This document shows, in pieces, positions 25,002 through 31,759 of a stretch of 64,000 nt of DNA. The DNA comes from an uncultured Porphyromonadaceae bacterium (GTDB lineage Bacteria; Bacteroidota; Bacteroidia; Bacteroidales; Muribaculaceae). The notes beneath the pieces were generated by a model. It was not told the DNA's origin and searched no databases. It saw nothing but the letters and a program-made list of their open reading frames with translations. Position numbers and translations under genes: made by a program. The stretch lies in assembly GCA_902491515.1 (NCBI GenBank), contig CABUIC010000004.1:62001-126000 (forward strand), written 5' to 3'. Position 1 is the first letter of the stretch. Each line of letters begins with the position of its first letter.

Positions 25002-25498
25002 TGTCCAAGGCTACACTTAAAAAGGAGCTGGCCCTTATGGACAAGGACCAGCTCCGGCAGCTTATTCTCGAGGCCTATTCGGCCCGCAAGGAAATCAGGA
25101 ACTATTTCGAGTATTTTCTCTCGCCTGATCCGGAGGCTCTTTTCGACAAGTTCGCCGGGGAGCTGGCGAAAGAGTGCTCGCGCGGAAAGCGAAGCTGTTC
25201 GCGGGCGCGGATTTCAGTAATAAGGCGGCTTATAGCCGATTTCTCATCTTACCAGCCCGGCGAGGAGCTTGTGCTGAAATTCCGTCTCGAGGCCATACGT
25301 CTGCTTCTTGCCGCCTCGGCGGCGGTGAGGATGACGGACACGCTGACCCGTGGCTTCGCGAAGCTCGTAGCCGACTATATCGCCGAGGCCGACAAGGCCG
25401 GAGCGGTCACGGAAGCCTTCGCGGAAATCCGCGTCCTCTCCGACAGCCGCCCCTCCTCCCCGACGCTCAGAAGGATATTGCATCAGGCGCTGTTGTAG
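25001..25498 (+). CDS. DUF6155-like protein
   Basis: The 165-aa soluble helical protein begins MSKATLKKELALMDKDQLRQLILEAY and continues with ARKEIRNYFEYFLSPDPEALFDKF, the N-terminal signature I associate with DUF6155. No signal peptide or catalytic motif is seen. Its ATG shares one base with the stop of the M6-like gene (TGATG), so it is translated from the same transcript, although a cytoplasmic protein after a secreted one is not an obvious functional unit. It converges on the lipoprotein gene at 25533. Confidence 0.72.
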   Translation: MSKATLKKELALMDKDQLRQLILEAYSARKEIRNYFEYFLSPDPEALFDKFAGELAKECSRGKRSCSRARISVIRRLIADFSSYQPGEELVLKFRLEAIRLLLAASAAVRMTDTLTRGFAKLVADYIAEADKAGAVTEAFAEIRVLSDSRPSSPTLRRILHQALL

Positions 25499-25532
25499 AG
25501 CTTGGCTAAATTAGCTAAGTAAGCTATATCAG

Positions 25533-26384
25533 CTAATCCTGCGACGGCAGCGGGAGGTTCGCGAGGTAGTCGCGGACGCTCTGGAGCTTGCGCTCGAGTT
25601 TCTCGCGCTGGATGGATGCCGAGCGCTTTGTCTGGAGCGCCGTGGCGTATTCCTCGCACAGCATTATGCGCTCGCGCAGGGCAGGGGAGACAGCGAAACT
25701 GACCGTGCCGCGGCTTCCTTCGAAAGTACCCTTGAGACCTTTGGCTCCATGGCCTGCGAGCCACGGTCCGAGTCCGGCCACTTCTTCCGGCGAGAGGCTT
25801 GCTATTTCCGAGCCTTCCACGGTCAGAACGCGCGTGGCGCTCACGGGCTGCGAGGTCCAGCTCTCGTTTCCGGCGGAGATTTTCAGCCGGTTCAGCCCTA
25901 CGGTGCGCCCGGAGATGTTGGCGGCAAGATAGAAGTAGCCTTCCGTGCTCACGCGCGGCTGAATGCCCGTGGCGTCCATTCCGGTGGATGTTCCGGTGCT
26001 TTTCGGAACGTAGTAGCCGTCGATGCCCTCGGCTGAGGCCTTGACTTCCGTGAAGAGCCCCTGAAGGCTGTCGCATCGGAGAGTAGACTCGGCCAGAACG
26101 GGTTCTATGGCCTCTATGCTGTCCTTTACGAGGCCTTCGGTCGCCTGTGCCTGAATGCGCAGGCCCGACTTGCGGATGTCGGCGAACTTGGGATAGCGCT
26201 CGTTCAGGGCTTTTATGGAGTCGATTGCGCTCTGGTATTCCTTCATGTCATAGAGGCCTTCGGCCTGACCGAGAAGTTCGGCGGCTGCACGCTCTTCGGC
26301 CGAGGGGCCGCATGAGCTGAGGACGCCGAGGACCGACAGTGCGAGCGTCAGCCCGAGGCTAAGTTTATTTGCTGCGTTGTACAT
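25533..26384 (-). CDS. Lipoprotein with TPR-like N-terminal segment
   Basis: The 283-aa protein has a lipoprotein signal peptide ending LSSC (Cys25). A helical stretch AAAELLGQAEGLYDMKEYQSAIDSIKALNERYPKF (about 33-67) resembles one TPR or YfiO-type unit. A beta-rich middle (about 120-220, GYFYLAANISGRTVGLNRLKISA) and a C-terminal coiled coil (KRSASIQREKLERKLQSVRDYL) follow. The start overlaps the relA stop by 20 nt; using a later start would destroy the signal peptide. The family is unrecognised. Coupling to relA is structural evidence only. Confidence 0.75.
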   Translation of the reverse strand: MYNAANKLSLGLTLALSVLGVLSSCGPSAEERAAAELLGQAEGLYDMKEYQSAIDSIKALNERYPKFADIRKSGLRIQAQATEGLVKDSIEAIEPVLAESTLRCDSLQGLFTEVKASAEGIDGYYVPKSTGTSTGMDATGIQPRVSTEGYFYLAANISGRTVGLNRLKISAGNESWTSQPVSATRVLTVEGSEIASLSPEEVAGLGPWLAGHGAKGLKGTFEGSRGTVSFAVSPALRERIMLCEEYATALQTKRSASIQREKLERKLQSVRDYLANLPLPSQD

Positions 26385-28611
26385 CTTTTACGCCTTTTAC
26401 GGTTTTTATTTTCTTTATCAGTGAATTGAGCGATGCGGTGTCAGACACTCCCACCACGAGAATGCCTTGGAAGAGGCCGTCGTTGGAGTCGATGGATATC
26501 GTGCGGAGGCTTACGTTTTTCTCCTTGGTGATTATCGAGCTTATGTTCGTGACGATGCCGAGGTCGTCCTTGCCGACCACGCGGAGGGTGGCGGCGAACT
26601 GCGAGCCCATCTTGCCGCTCCAGCGCGTGGGAACGAGGCGGTAGGGGTAGCGCTCGCGGATGTGCGCCGCGTTGGGGCAGTCCGTGCGGTGGATTTTTAT
26701 CACCCCTTCCGCCGAGACGAAGCCGAATACCTCGTCGCCGTAGATGGGGTTGCAGCACCGGGCCATGCGGTAGCTCATGCCCTTGATTCCTTCGCCTATG
26801 ACCAGCACGTCGGCTCCCTTTTCGTCGCCGCCCTCGGAGCCGGGGCTTGTTCCCTCTGTGGGAGCGGTCTGGAGTGTGAACTCGCTGGCCGACACGCGGT
26901 CCGCCGGGTTGTCCTGGGCTTTCTCGCCGGAGGCGGTGTAGGCCTCGATTACGGCGTTTATGTCAATGTCGCCTCGCCCGAGGGCGCTGAAGAACTCGAT
27001 GGAGTTCTTGTGGCCCATGCGTGTCAGCGTCCGCGACATCGTGGCCTCGTCGAAGTCTATTTTGCGGTTCTTGAGGCGCCGCTGCAGGAGTTCCTTGCCT
27101 ATGTCCGCGCTCTTTGACTCGGCCTCCTTGAGCATGGCTCGGATTTTGTTGCGGGCCTTGGAGGTGACGACGATGTTGAGCCAGTCGCGGCTGGGCTCCT
27201 GCTGCGGGGAGGTGAAGATTTCGACGGTGTCGCCGGAATTGAGCTTGTAGTTGAGCTTGCGGTTCTTGCCGTTTACACGGCCGCCGACGCACTGCGAGCC
27301 CACGCGCGTGTGGATGTTGAAAGCGAAGTCGAGGAGCGAGGCGCCTTGCGGGAGCTTGTAGAGGTCGCCCTTGGGGGTGAAGACGAATACCTCGCGGGAG
27401 TAGACATCCATCTTCACGTTCTTTATGAGCTCCATGGGGCCGGTCTCGGCCGTCTCGAGAATGTCGCGGATGTTTGTCATCCATGCGTCGAGGTTGCTCT
27501 CGCTCTTGATGCCCTTGTATTTCCAGTGGGCCGCGAGACCCTTCTCGGCGATTTCGTCCATTCGCTTGGTGCGTATCTGCACCTCCACCCAGCGCTCGTC
27601 GGGGCCGTAGACGGTGATGTGGAGGCTCTCGTAGCCATTGCTCTTGGGGATGCTTATCCAGTCCTTGAGGCGGTCGGGGTTGGGGAGGTACATGTCCGTG
27701 ACAATGGAATAGACGAGCCAGCATGCGCTTTTCTCGCGCTCGGGGGGGACGTCGAGCACGATGCGGATTGCGAAGAGGTCGAAGATGTCCTCCACGGAGT
27801 TGTGCTGCTTCTTCATCTTGTGCCAGATGGAGGAGATGCTCTTGGTGCGTCCCTTTATTTCAAAGCTCAGTCCCTCGGCCTTGAGCCGCGTGCGGATAGG
27901 GTCGATGAAAGCGGAGATATATCGGTCGCGCTTGGCTTTTGTCTCGTTGAGCTGGCGGGCGATAGCGGAGAAAATCTCGCGGTTGCCGTATTTCAGCGCC
28001 ATGTCCTCGAGCTGGCTCTTGATGGCGTACAGCCCGAGGCGGTGGGCGAGGGGAGCGTAGAGGTAGTTGGCCTCGTGGGCGAGCTCTTTCACGGCCTTCT
28101 CGTCGGGATGGTGGTTGACGGCGCGCATGAGCACAAGGCGGTCGACAATCATGAGGATTATCACCCTGATGTCCTCGGCGAAGGTCAGGAGAAGCTTGCG
28201 GAAATTGTCGCTCTGCACAGTCGCGGCGTGGGCGTAGATGCCGCTCACCTTGCGGAGACCTCCCACAAGCCGGGCAACGTCCTCGCCCCAAAGCCCCTTG
28301 AGGGCCTCGGCCTCAGGGGCGGTCTCAGCCCCGGCATATATCGGCGCGACGAGGAGGGCCGTCACCATGTTGGTGTCGGGCGACAGCGAGGTACACAGCT
28401 CCTCGGCGGTCCTCAGGGCCAGGAGCACGGGATTTATTCCGAAGCGGGTGGCCTTGAGCGTTCCGTTTTCGGCCGCCGTGCGGAGCCCCGCCCTCAGGCG
28501 GCGGATGTCCTCGTGGCTCATCCTTCCGTAGAATCTGCGCACCAGCCCGCGGGCAAGCGCGCTAACCTCAGGGAGTTCCGCTTCTGTGAAATATTGTTCT
28601 TCGTTCTGCAT
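26365..28611 (-). CDS. RelA/SpoT-family (p)ppGpp synthetase with degraded hydrolase domain
   Basis: The 748-aa protein has the RSH layout: N-terminal HD region, synthetase (GRTKSISSIWHKMKKQ, DIFDLFAIRIVL, YESLHITVYG, EVQIRTKRMDEIAEKG-AAHWKYK, about 245-400), TGS (VFVFTPKGDLYKLPQGASLLDF, about 435-495), the CCNPIYGDEVFGFV zinc-finger region and a C-terminal ACT domain. In the HD region the metal-binding HD is replaced by V88-A89 (ALLVAP instead of ALLHDV), and the upstream His is N60. I infer a synthesis-only RelA-type enzyme; a second, bifunctional RSH should exist elsewhere in the genome. TATATTTG at 28629 is a plausible -7 box. Confidence 0.9.
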   Translation of the reverse strand: MQNEEQYFTEAELPEVSALARGLVRRFYGRMSHEDIRRLRAGLRTAAENGTLKATRFGINPVLLALRTAEELCTSLSPDTNMVTALLVAPIYAGAETAPEAEALKGLWGEDVARLVGGLRKVSGIYAHAATVQSDNFRKLLLTFAEDIRVIILMIVDRLVLMRAVNHHPDEKAVKELAHEANYLYAPLAHRLGLYAIKSQLEDMALKYGNREIFSAIARQLNETKAKRDRYISAFIDPIRTRLKAEGLSFEIKGRTKSISSIWHKMKKQHNSVEDIFDLFAIRIVLDVPPEREKSACWLVYSIVTDMYLPNPDRLKDWISIPKSNGYESLHITVYGPDERWVEVQIRTKRMDEIAEKGLAAHWKYKGIKSESNLDAWMTNIRDILETAETGPMELIKNVKMDVYSREVFVFTPKGDLYKLPQGASLLDFAFNIHTRVGSQCVGGRVNGKNRKLNYKLNSGDTVEIFTSPQQEPSRDWLNIVVTSKARNKIRAMLKEAESKSADIGKELLQRRLKNRKIDFDEATMSRTLTRMGHKNSIEFFSALGRGDIDINAVIEAYTASGEKAQDNPADRVSASEFTLQTAPTEGTSPGSEGGDEKGADVLVIGEGIKGMSYRMARCCNPIYGDEVFGFVSAEGVIKIHRTDCPNAAHIRERYPYRLVPTRWSGKMGSQFAATLRVVGKDDLGIVTNISSIITKEKNVSLRTISIDSNDGLFQGILVVGVSDTASLNSLIKKIKTVKGVKDVQRSK

Positions 28612-28628
28612 AGGCTATCTTTTGCGGG

Positions 28629-28636
28629 CAAATATA
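28629..28636 (-). promoter_or_regulatory. -7 box of the relA-type gene
   Basis: The minus strand reads TATATTTG followed by CC, 18 nt upstream of the ATG at 28611. No clear -33 element. Confidence 0.5.
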
Positions 28637-28716
28637 CGTATTTTTTTCCACCCTACGAACTAAAAACGCTTTTCCCTTGTTTTTTATTCAAACAAAACGA
28701 TAAAAACTCATCTGCT

Positions 28717-28914
28717 ATGTCGAACGATCCATACAAGCAAGCTGAAAAGCGCGTCGAGAAAAAGAACAGGACAAATCTCTGGGTGGCGATAGGCGCCATA
28801 TTTCTGATTATCCTGCTCATCCTCTGGCTCACCTTCGCCGACCTTACCGGCAACACGGACGTCGCCGCTTTCGTCACTCCCGCATTCGGCCTTCCCACCG
28901 GCCCCGGCTTCTGA
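28717..28914 (+). CDS. Small single-pass membrane protein (65 aa)
   Basis: From ATG 28717 the product has a charged N-terminus (YKQAEKRVEKKNRT, residues 6-19), one transmembrane helix (about 21-40, WVAIGAIFLIILLILWL) and a glycine/proline-rich tail ending PTGPGF. The frame upstream of 28717 is open only because it runs antisense to the relA-type gene. The A-rich region just upstream (AACAAAACGATAAAAACTCAT) suits Bacteroidetes initiation. No family is recognised. The divergent neighbour is the relA-type gene. Confidence 0.65.
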   Translation: MSNDPYKQAEKRVEKKNRTNLWVAIGAIFLIILLILWLTFADLTGNTDVAAFVTPAFGLPTGPGF

Positions 28915-29232
28915 GCCCGCTCCTCCCTTTAGCACCAAAATTCAAGAACACACACACAATCCTACCCCTAAGACTGACTTTCTCTAATCTCTTTACGTTA
29001 CTTCTTTTTTCTTTTGCCTGTATTATACGCCCCCCGGACGCAGAGATGCGCCCGGGGTGATGATGTTTGGCTGTGGACGGATTTGATACAAATTTTGATA
29101 CAACAAGTTGCCCGGATATGCCCTCCGGCGGTACATTCTGATACAAAATAAACGGAGTTCCGCATTGTCGGAAATTCATTTTTAGCGAACTTTGCATCAG
29201 AAAACAATAAACCAAAATCTTACTGCAAAAAT
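28915..29232. other. Gene-free stretch: hairpin, TGATACAA repeats, promoter
   Basis: This 318-bp stretch has no credible gene. It contains a shared motif with the candidate sRNA (28923-28946), a hairpin with 11-nt arms (29032-29042/29047-29057, one mismatch, loop GAGA), TGATACAA three times (about 29084, 29093 and 29139), a fragment resembling the dispersed repeat (TGCCCTCCGGCGG, 29119-29131), and the promoter of the next gene (29164-29194). Confidence 0.6.
29164..29194 (+). promoter_or_regulatory. Promoter of the interrupted lipoprotein gene
   Basis: ATTG (29164-29167), a 19-nt spacer, then GAACTTTG (29187-29194). The -7 box deviates from TAnnTTTG only at the first base. It lies 38 nt upstream of the ATG at 29233. 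An intact promoter suggests the gene was recently functional. Confidence 0.5.
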
Positions 29233-29763
29233 ATGAGAAAGATGCTTTTCATGGCCATGGCCCTTTTCATGGCAACGACCATGAGTGTCTCGCTCGCCGG
29301 CTGCTGAGACGACAAGGACGATCCCGTAGATCCCGCGAAGAAAACAGAGACAGTAGTTGTTGATTACTCCATGTCTCTGAGCCCCGATTACTATGAACTG
29401 TGGGATATAGAGGTGTCCTACACCAACCCCGGCGGCACGACCACCACAGTGACTACTCCTATCGACTGGAAATATGAACTGAATCTCCAGGCCGCCGACG
29501 AGATTCCCTCGAAGTACTCTTTCACGGTGACGGCCAAGCCCAAGGCAACCGCGCCCGCGCTTGAAGCCGACAAGGTATACACCCTCTCCAGCGAGTGCTT
29601 CGTTAAAATCACATGCCTCTCCTCCGAAGGCACCGTACTGAAGACCGGAGGCATGGTGGTTCCCAAAACCGAAACCAAGTCGACATCCGGAAGCCATCTC
29701 GAGGAGGCTGTGAAGGCTGACCGCAAGATTTTCTCCGGAGAATTCACCGTCGCCATCGACTAA
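29233..29763 (+). pseudogene. Lipoprotein gene interrupted by TGA right after the lipobox Cys
   Basis: The ATG at 29233 opens a Met-rich lipoprotein signal (MRKMLFMAMALFMATTM) ending LAGC (Cys24). Codon 25 (29305-29307) is TGA. The same frame then continues uninterrupted with DDKDDPVDPAKKTETVVVDY and about 150 further residues to the stop at 29763. An acidic stretch directly after the lipobox Cys is typical of Bacteroidales surface lipoproteins, so one base change (for example TCA or GGA to TGA) explains the interruption. The mature domain is beta-rich (WDIEVSYTNPGGTTTTVTTP). Family unknown. A sequencing error cannot be excluded. Confidence 0.8.
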
Positions 29764-29797
29764 GAGGCGCTAATCAGCAATCAATTACGGATATGGG

Positions 29798-29826
29798 GGC
29801 TGTGCCGTATGTGCAGCCTCTTTTTT
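29798..29826 (+). terminator. Terminator of the interrupted lipoprotein gene
   Basis: GGCTGTGC (29798-29805) pairs with GTGCAGCC (29811-29818) through five GC/AT pairs, two wobbles and a closing CG, followed by TC and six Ts. Standard plus-strand intrinsic terminator form. Confidence 0.65.
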
Positions 29827-29849
29827 CGTATCGGTTCCAAAACATAAAG

Positions 29850-29886
29850 AGGCTGCGCCGAAAATAGCTTAATTACGGCGCAGCCT
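29850..29886 (-). terminator. Terminator of the reverse rubrerythrin gene
   Basis: Perfect 11-bp stem AGGCTGCGCCG (29850-29860) / CGGCGCAGCCT (29876-29886). On the minus strand it is followed by CTTTATGTTTT. It lies about 20 nt past the stop at 29908. Confidence 0.7.
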
Positions 29887-29907
29887 CAAAGTAGTTGAAG
29901 GAGTCGG

Positions 29908-30459
29908 TTATTTGCCGAAGTAGCGGTCGTAGAGGCCGGCGAAGCCGCGTCCGTGGCGGGCTTCGTCCTTAGCCATTTCATGGACGGTGTCGTGGATTGC
30001 GTCGAGGCCCTGCTCCTTGGCGTTGCGGGCAATGCGCATCTTGTCGGCGTTTGCGTCGGCTTCGGCCTGCATGCGCTTCATGAGGTTGGTCTTGGTGTCC
30101 CATACGCAGTCGCCGAGGAGTTCGGCGAACTTGGCGGCGTGCTCGGCCTCTTCGAAGGCGTAGCGCTTGAAGGCTTCGGCAATTTCGGGGTAGCCTTCGC
30201 GGTCGGCCTGACGGGACATGGCGAGGTACATGCCTACTTCGCCGCATTCACCGAGGAAGTGGGCGTTGAGGTCCTTAATCATTTCTTCGCCGGTGCCTTT
30301 GGCAACGCCGATTTCGTGTTCGGTGACGAACTGGAGGGCTTCGGTTTCGTCCATTTCCTTGAATTTGGAGCGTGGAGCGCCGCATACGGGGCACTTTTCG
30401 GGAGCTTCGTCGCCTTCGTGGATGTATCCGCAGACAACGCAGATGAATTTCTTCTTCAT
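29908..30459 (-). CDS. Reverse rubrerythrin (rubredoxin domain first)
   Basis: The 183-aa protein starts with a rubredoxin-like iron site (C7, C10, C23, C26: CVVCGYIHEGDEAPEKCPVC). A ferritin-like diiron domain follows, with GECGEVGMYL, FEEAEHAAKF and DEARHGRGF supplying the Glu/His ligands. This order is the reverse of classic rubrerythrin and defines reverse rubrerythrins, which reduce H2O2 (and O2 in some anaerobes) with electrons from NADH-rubredoxin systems. Monocistronic: its own -7 box at 30538 and its own terminator. A perfect stem-loop lies at the predicted 5' end of its mRNA. Confidence 0.93.
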   Translation of the reverse strand: MKKKFICVVCGYIHEGDEAPEKCPVCGAPRSKFKEMDETEALQFVTEHEIGVAKGTGEEMIKDLNAHFLGECGEVGMYLAMSRQADREGYPEIAEAFKRYAFEEAEHAAKFAELLGDCVWDTKTNLMKRMQAEADANADKMRIARNAKEQGLDAIHDTVHEMAKDEARHGRGFAGLYDRYFGK

Positions 30460-30499
30460 GATTGGGATGTGTGTGTAAACTTGGTGTTTTAGTATTGGG

Positions 30500-30532
30500 A
30501 AGCCGGACCGCCGGGAAATGGCGGTCCGGCTT
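30500..30532 (-). promoter_or_regulatory. Perfect 13-bp stem-loop: 5' end of rubrerythrin mRNA and/or gldN terminator
   Basis: AAGCCGGACCGCC (30500-30512) and GGCGGTCCGGCTT (30520-30532) are perfectly complementary around a 7-nt loop. It lies between the gldN stop (30595) and the rubrerythrin start (30459). Because the -7 box at 30538-30545 predicts a start site near 30531, the stem would form the very 5' end of the rubrerythrin message. There is no T-run after it, which weakens the terminator reading. Confidence 0.65.
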
Positions 30533-30537
30533 CACCA

Positions 30538-30545
30538 CAAAGTTA
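30538..30545 (-). promoter_or_regulatory. -7 box of reverse rubrerythrin
   Basis: The minus strand reads TAACTTTG followed by TG, 78 nt upstream of the ATG at 30459. The -33 region lacks a clear TTG. Confidence 0.5.
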
Positions 30546-30594
30546 CGAAAAAATCGCCGTTTGGTTAATTAAAAAATGTTATAAGAAACGGGTC

Positions 30595-31740
30595 CTATTT
30601 TTTCTTGCGGTTGCGCACGGAACGGACGGCGTTGGAGCTCGAGGAGCTCTTGGGCTTCTGCTCCTTGTATTTTTTTGAGGACTTCTTTTCGGAGCGTTTA
30701 GTGGAGCGTTTGGAGGCTTTTTCCTGCTTGGGCTCGGACTGCTCGGAGACAGCGGCTTCCTTGCCTTCGTCGGCCGGCGCCTCCTTGCCCTCGGCCGCGG
30801 CCTCGCGCTTTGCGCGGGCGGCAAGTACTTCTTCGCGGGAGGGAACCCAGAGCTTGTCCTCGAAGTGGTCGAGGCGTGCCTGGATGCTGTCCTGGGCGCG
30901 CTTGAGGTCGTCGGGGTTGCTGTACATCTGGACCATCGAGCGATTCTTGAGGTTGCGGGTCTTGTAGATCTCGCCGTCGTACATGTTGAGCGTGAAGAAG
31001 TCGTCGTAGGTGCAGGTGGGGAGGTTGTTGTCGTCGTCCACGAAGATGGTCTGCGCGGCGAGGTAGGGGCGGATGTCGGAGAAGCGGACCCAGAACATGG
31101 GATATTTCAGGGCTTCGCCGCCGAAGTCGCCGGAGCGGTGCAGTACGGGGCAGATGGCCTCGACCACGGGGCGGAGGCTGTTGCGGCGGGTGTCGAACTC
31201 CCAGCGCTCGAGGACGAAGTAGCTGAGCACTTCGTTGGTGGGGACGTCGTTCTCGTCGACGGTGAACTTAGGGTTCTTTTCGGTGGAGCCCTTGGCGTCG
31301 GAGAAGGGGATTGAGAAGCGGTCGAAGACGTCGCGCATCTTCACGCGGTACTGGTCGGTGAAGATTTCGCGTCCGTCGAGGTATTCGTAGGCGGGGACGC
31401 GGCCGTCGGCTAGCTGCTTGAGGATGATGCGGAAGAGGTTTTCCTGGCCGTCGACAGGCTCCTCGGGGAAGTAAAGGGGCGCGTTCTTGTCCTTGTCGAG
31501 GTCGATGTTGCGGTATATCACGCGCATCCACTGGCGGTCGGCGTCGGTGATGGAGCTGTTGTTGTCGCCGTAGAAGGCCTGCATTCTGTCGGTGACGACC
31601 GTACCGTCCTGACGGCGTTCCTGACGGTCGCGGCCGCCCGAGCGCCGGCGGACGCCTCCGGCGTTGTCGTCCTGGGCCATGACGGAAGTGGCGGCGATGA
31701 GTGCCGCGCCCGCGAGTATGGTAATGCGTTTGAGGTTCAT
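30595..31740 (-). CDS. gldN: T9SS periplasmic ring protein GldN/PorN with long basic tail
   Basis: The 381-aa protein has a signal peptide (1-22, VMA-Q). Its core matches GldN/PorN: RVIYRNIDLDKDKNAPLYFPEEP, REIFTDQYRVKM, LERWEFDTRRNSLRPVVEAICPV, FWVRFSDIRPYLA, DDFFTLNMYDGEIYKTRNLKNRSM. GldN binds the lipoprotein GldK to form the large periplasmic ring of the T9SS. From about residue 308 the protein turns into an Ala/Glu/Lys segment and ends with about 50 residues of Lys, Ser and Arg (SKRSTKRSEKKSSKKYKEQ), a tail not part of the conserved core. Last gene of the porT-porP-gldKLMN operon. Confidence 0.95.
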   Translation of the reverse strand: MNLKRITILAGAALIAATSVMAQDDNAGGVRRRSGGRDRQERRQDGTVVTDRMQAFYGDNNSSITDADRQWMRVIYRNIDLDKDKNAPLYFPEEPVDGQENLFRIILKQLADGRVPAYEYLDGREIFTDQYRVKMRDVFDRFSIPFSDAKGSTEKNPKFTVDENDVPTNEVLSYFVLERWEFDTRRNSLRPVVEAICPVLHRSGDFGGEALKYPMFWVRFSDIRPYLAAQTIFVDDDNNLPTCTYDDFFTLNMYDGEIYKTRNLKNRSMVQMYSNPDDLKRAQDSIQARLDHFEDKLWVPSREEVLAARAKREAAAEGKEAPADEGKEAAVSEQSEPKQEKASKRSTKRSEKKSSKKYKEQKPKSSSSSNAVRSVRNRKKK

Positions 31741-31759
31741 ATGTGAGTGAGGTATAAAA

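Noticed and set aside
29305..29307. Selenocysteine codon
   Set aside because: TGA follows the lipidated Cys at a position normally occupied by a small residue. No SECIS-like hairpin with a loop G/U is evident just downstream, and no selenoprotein family matches.
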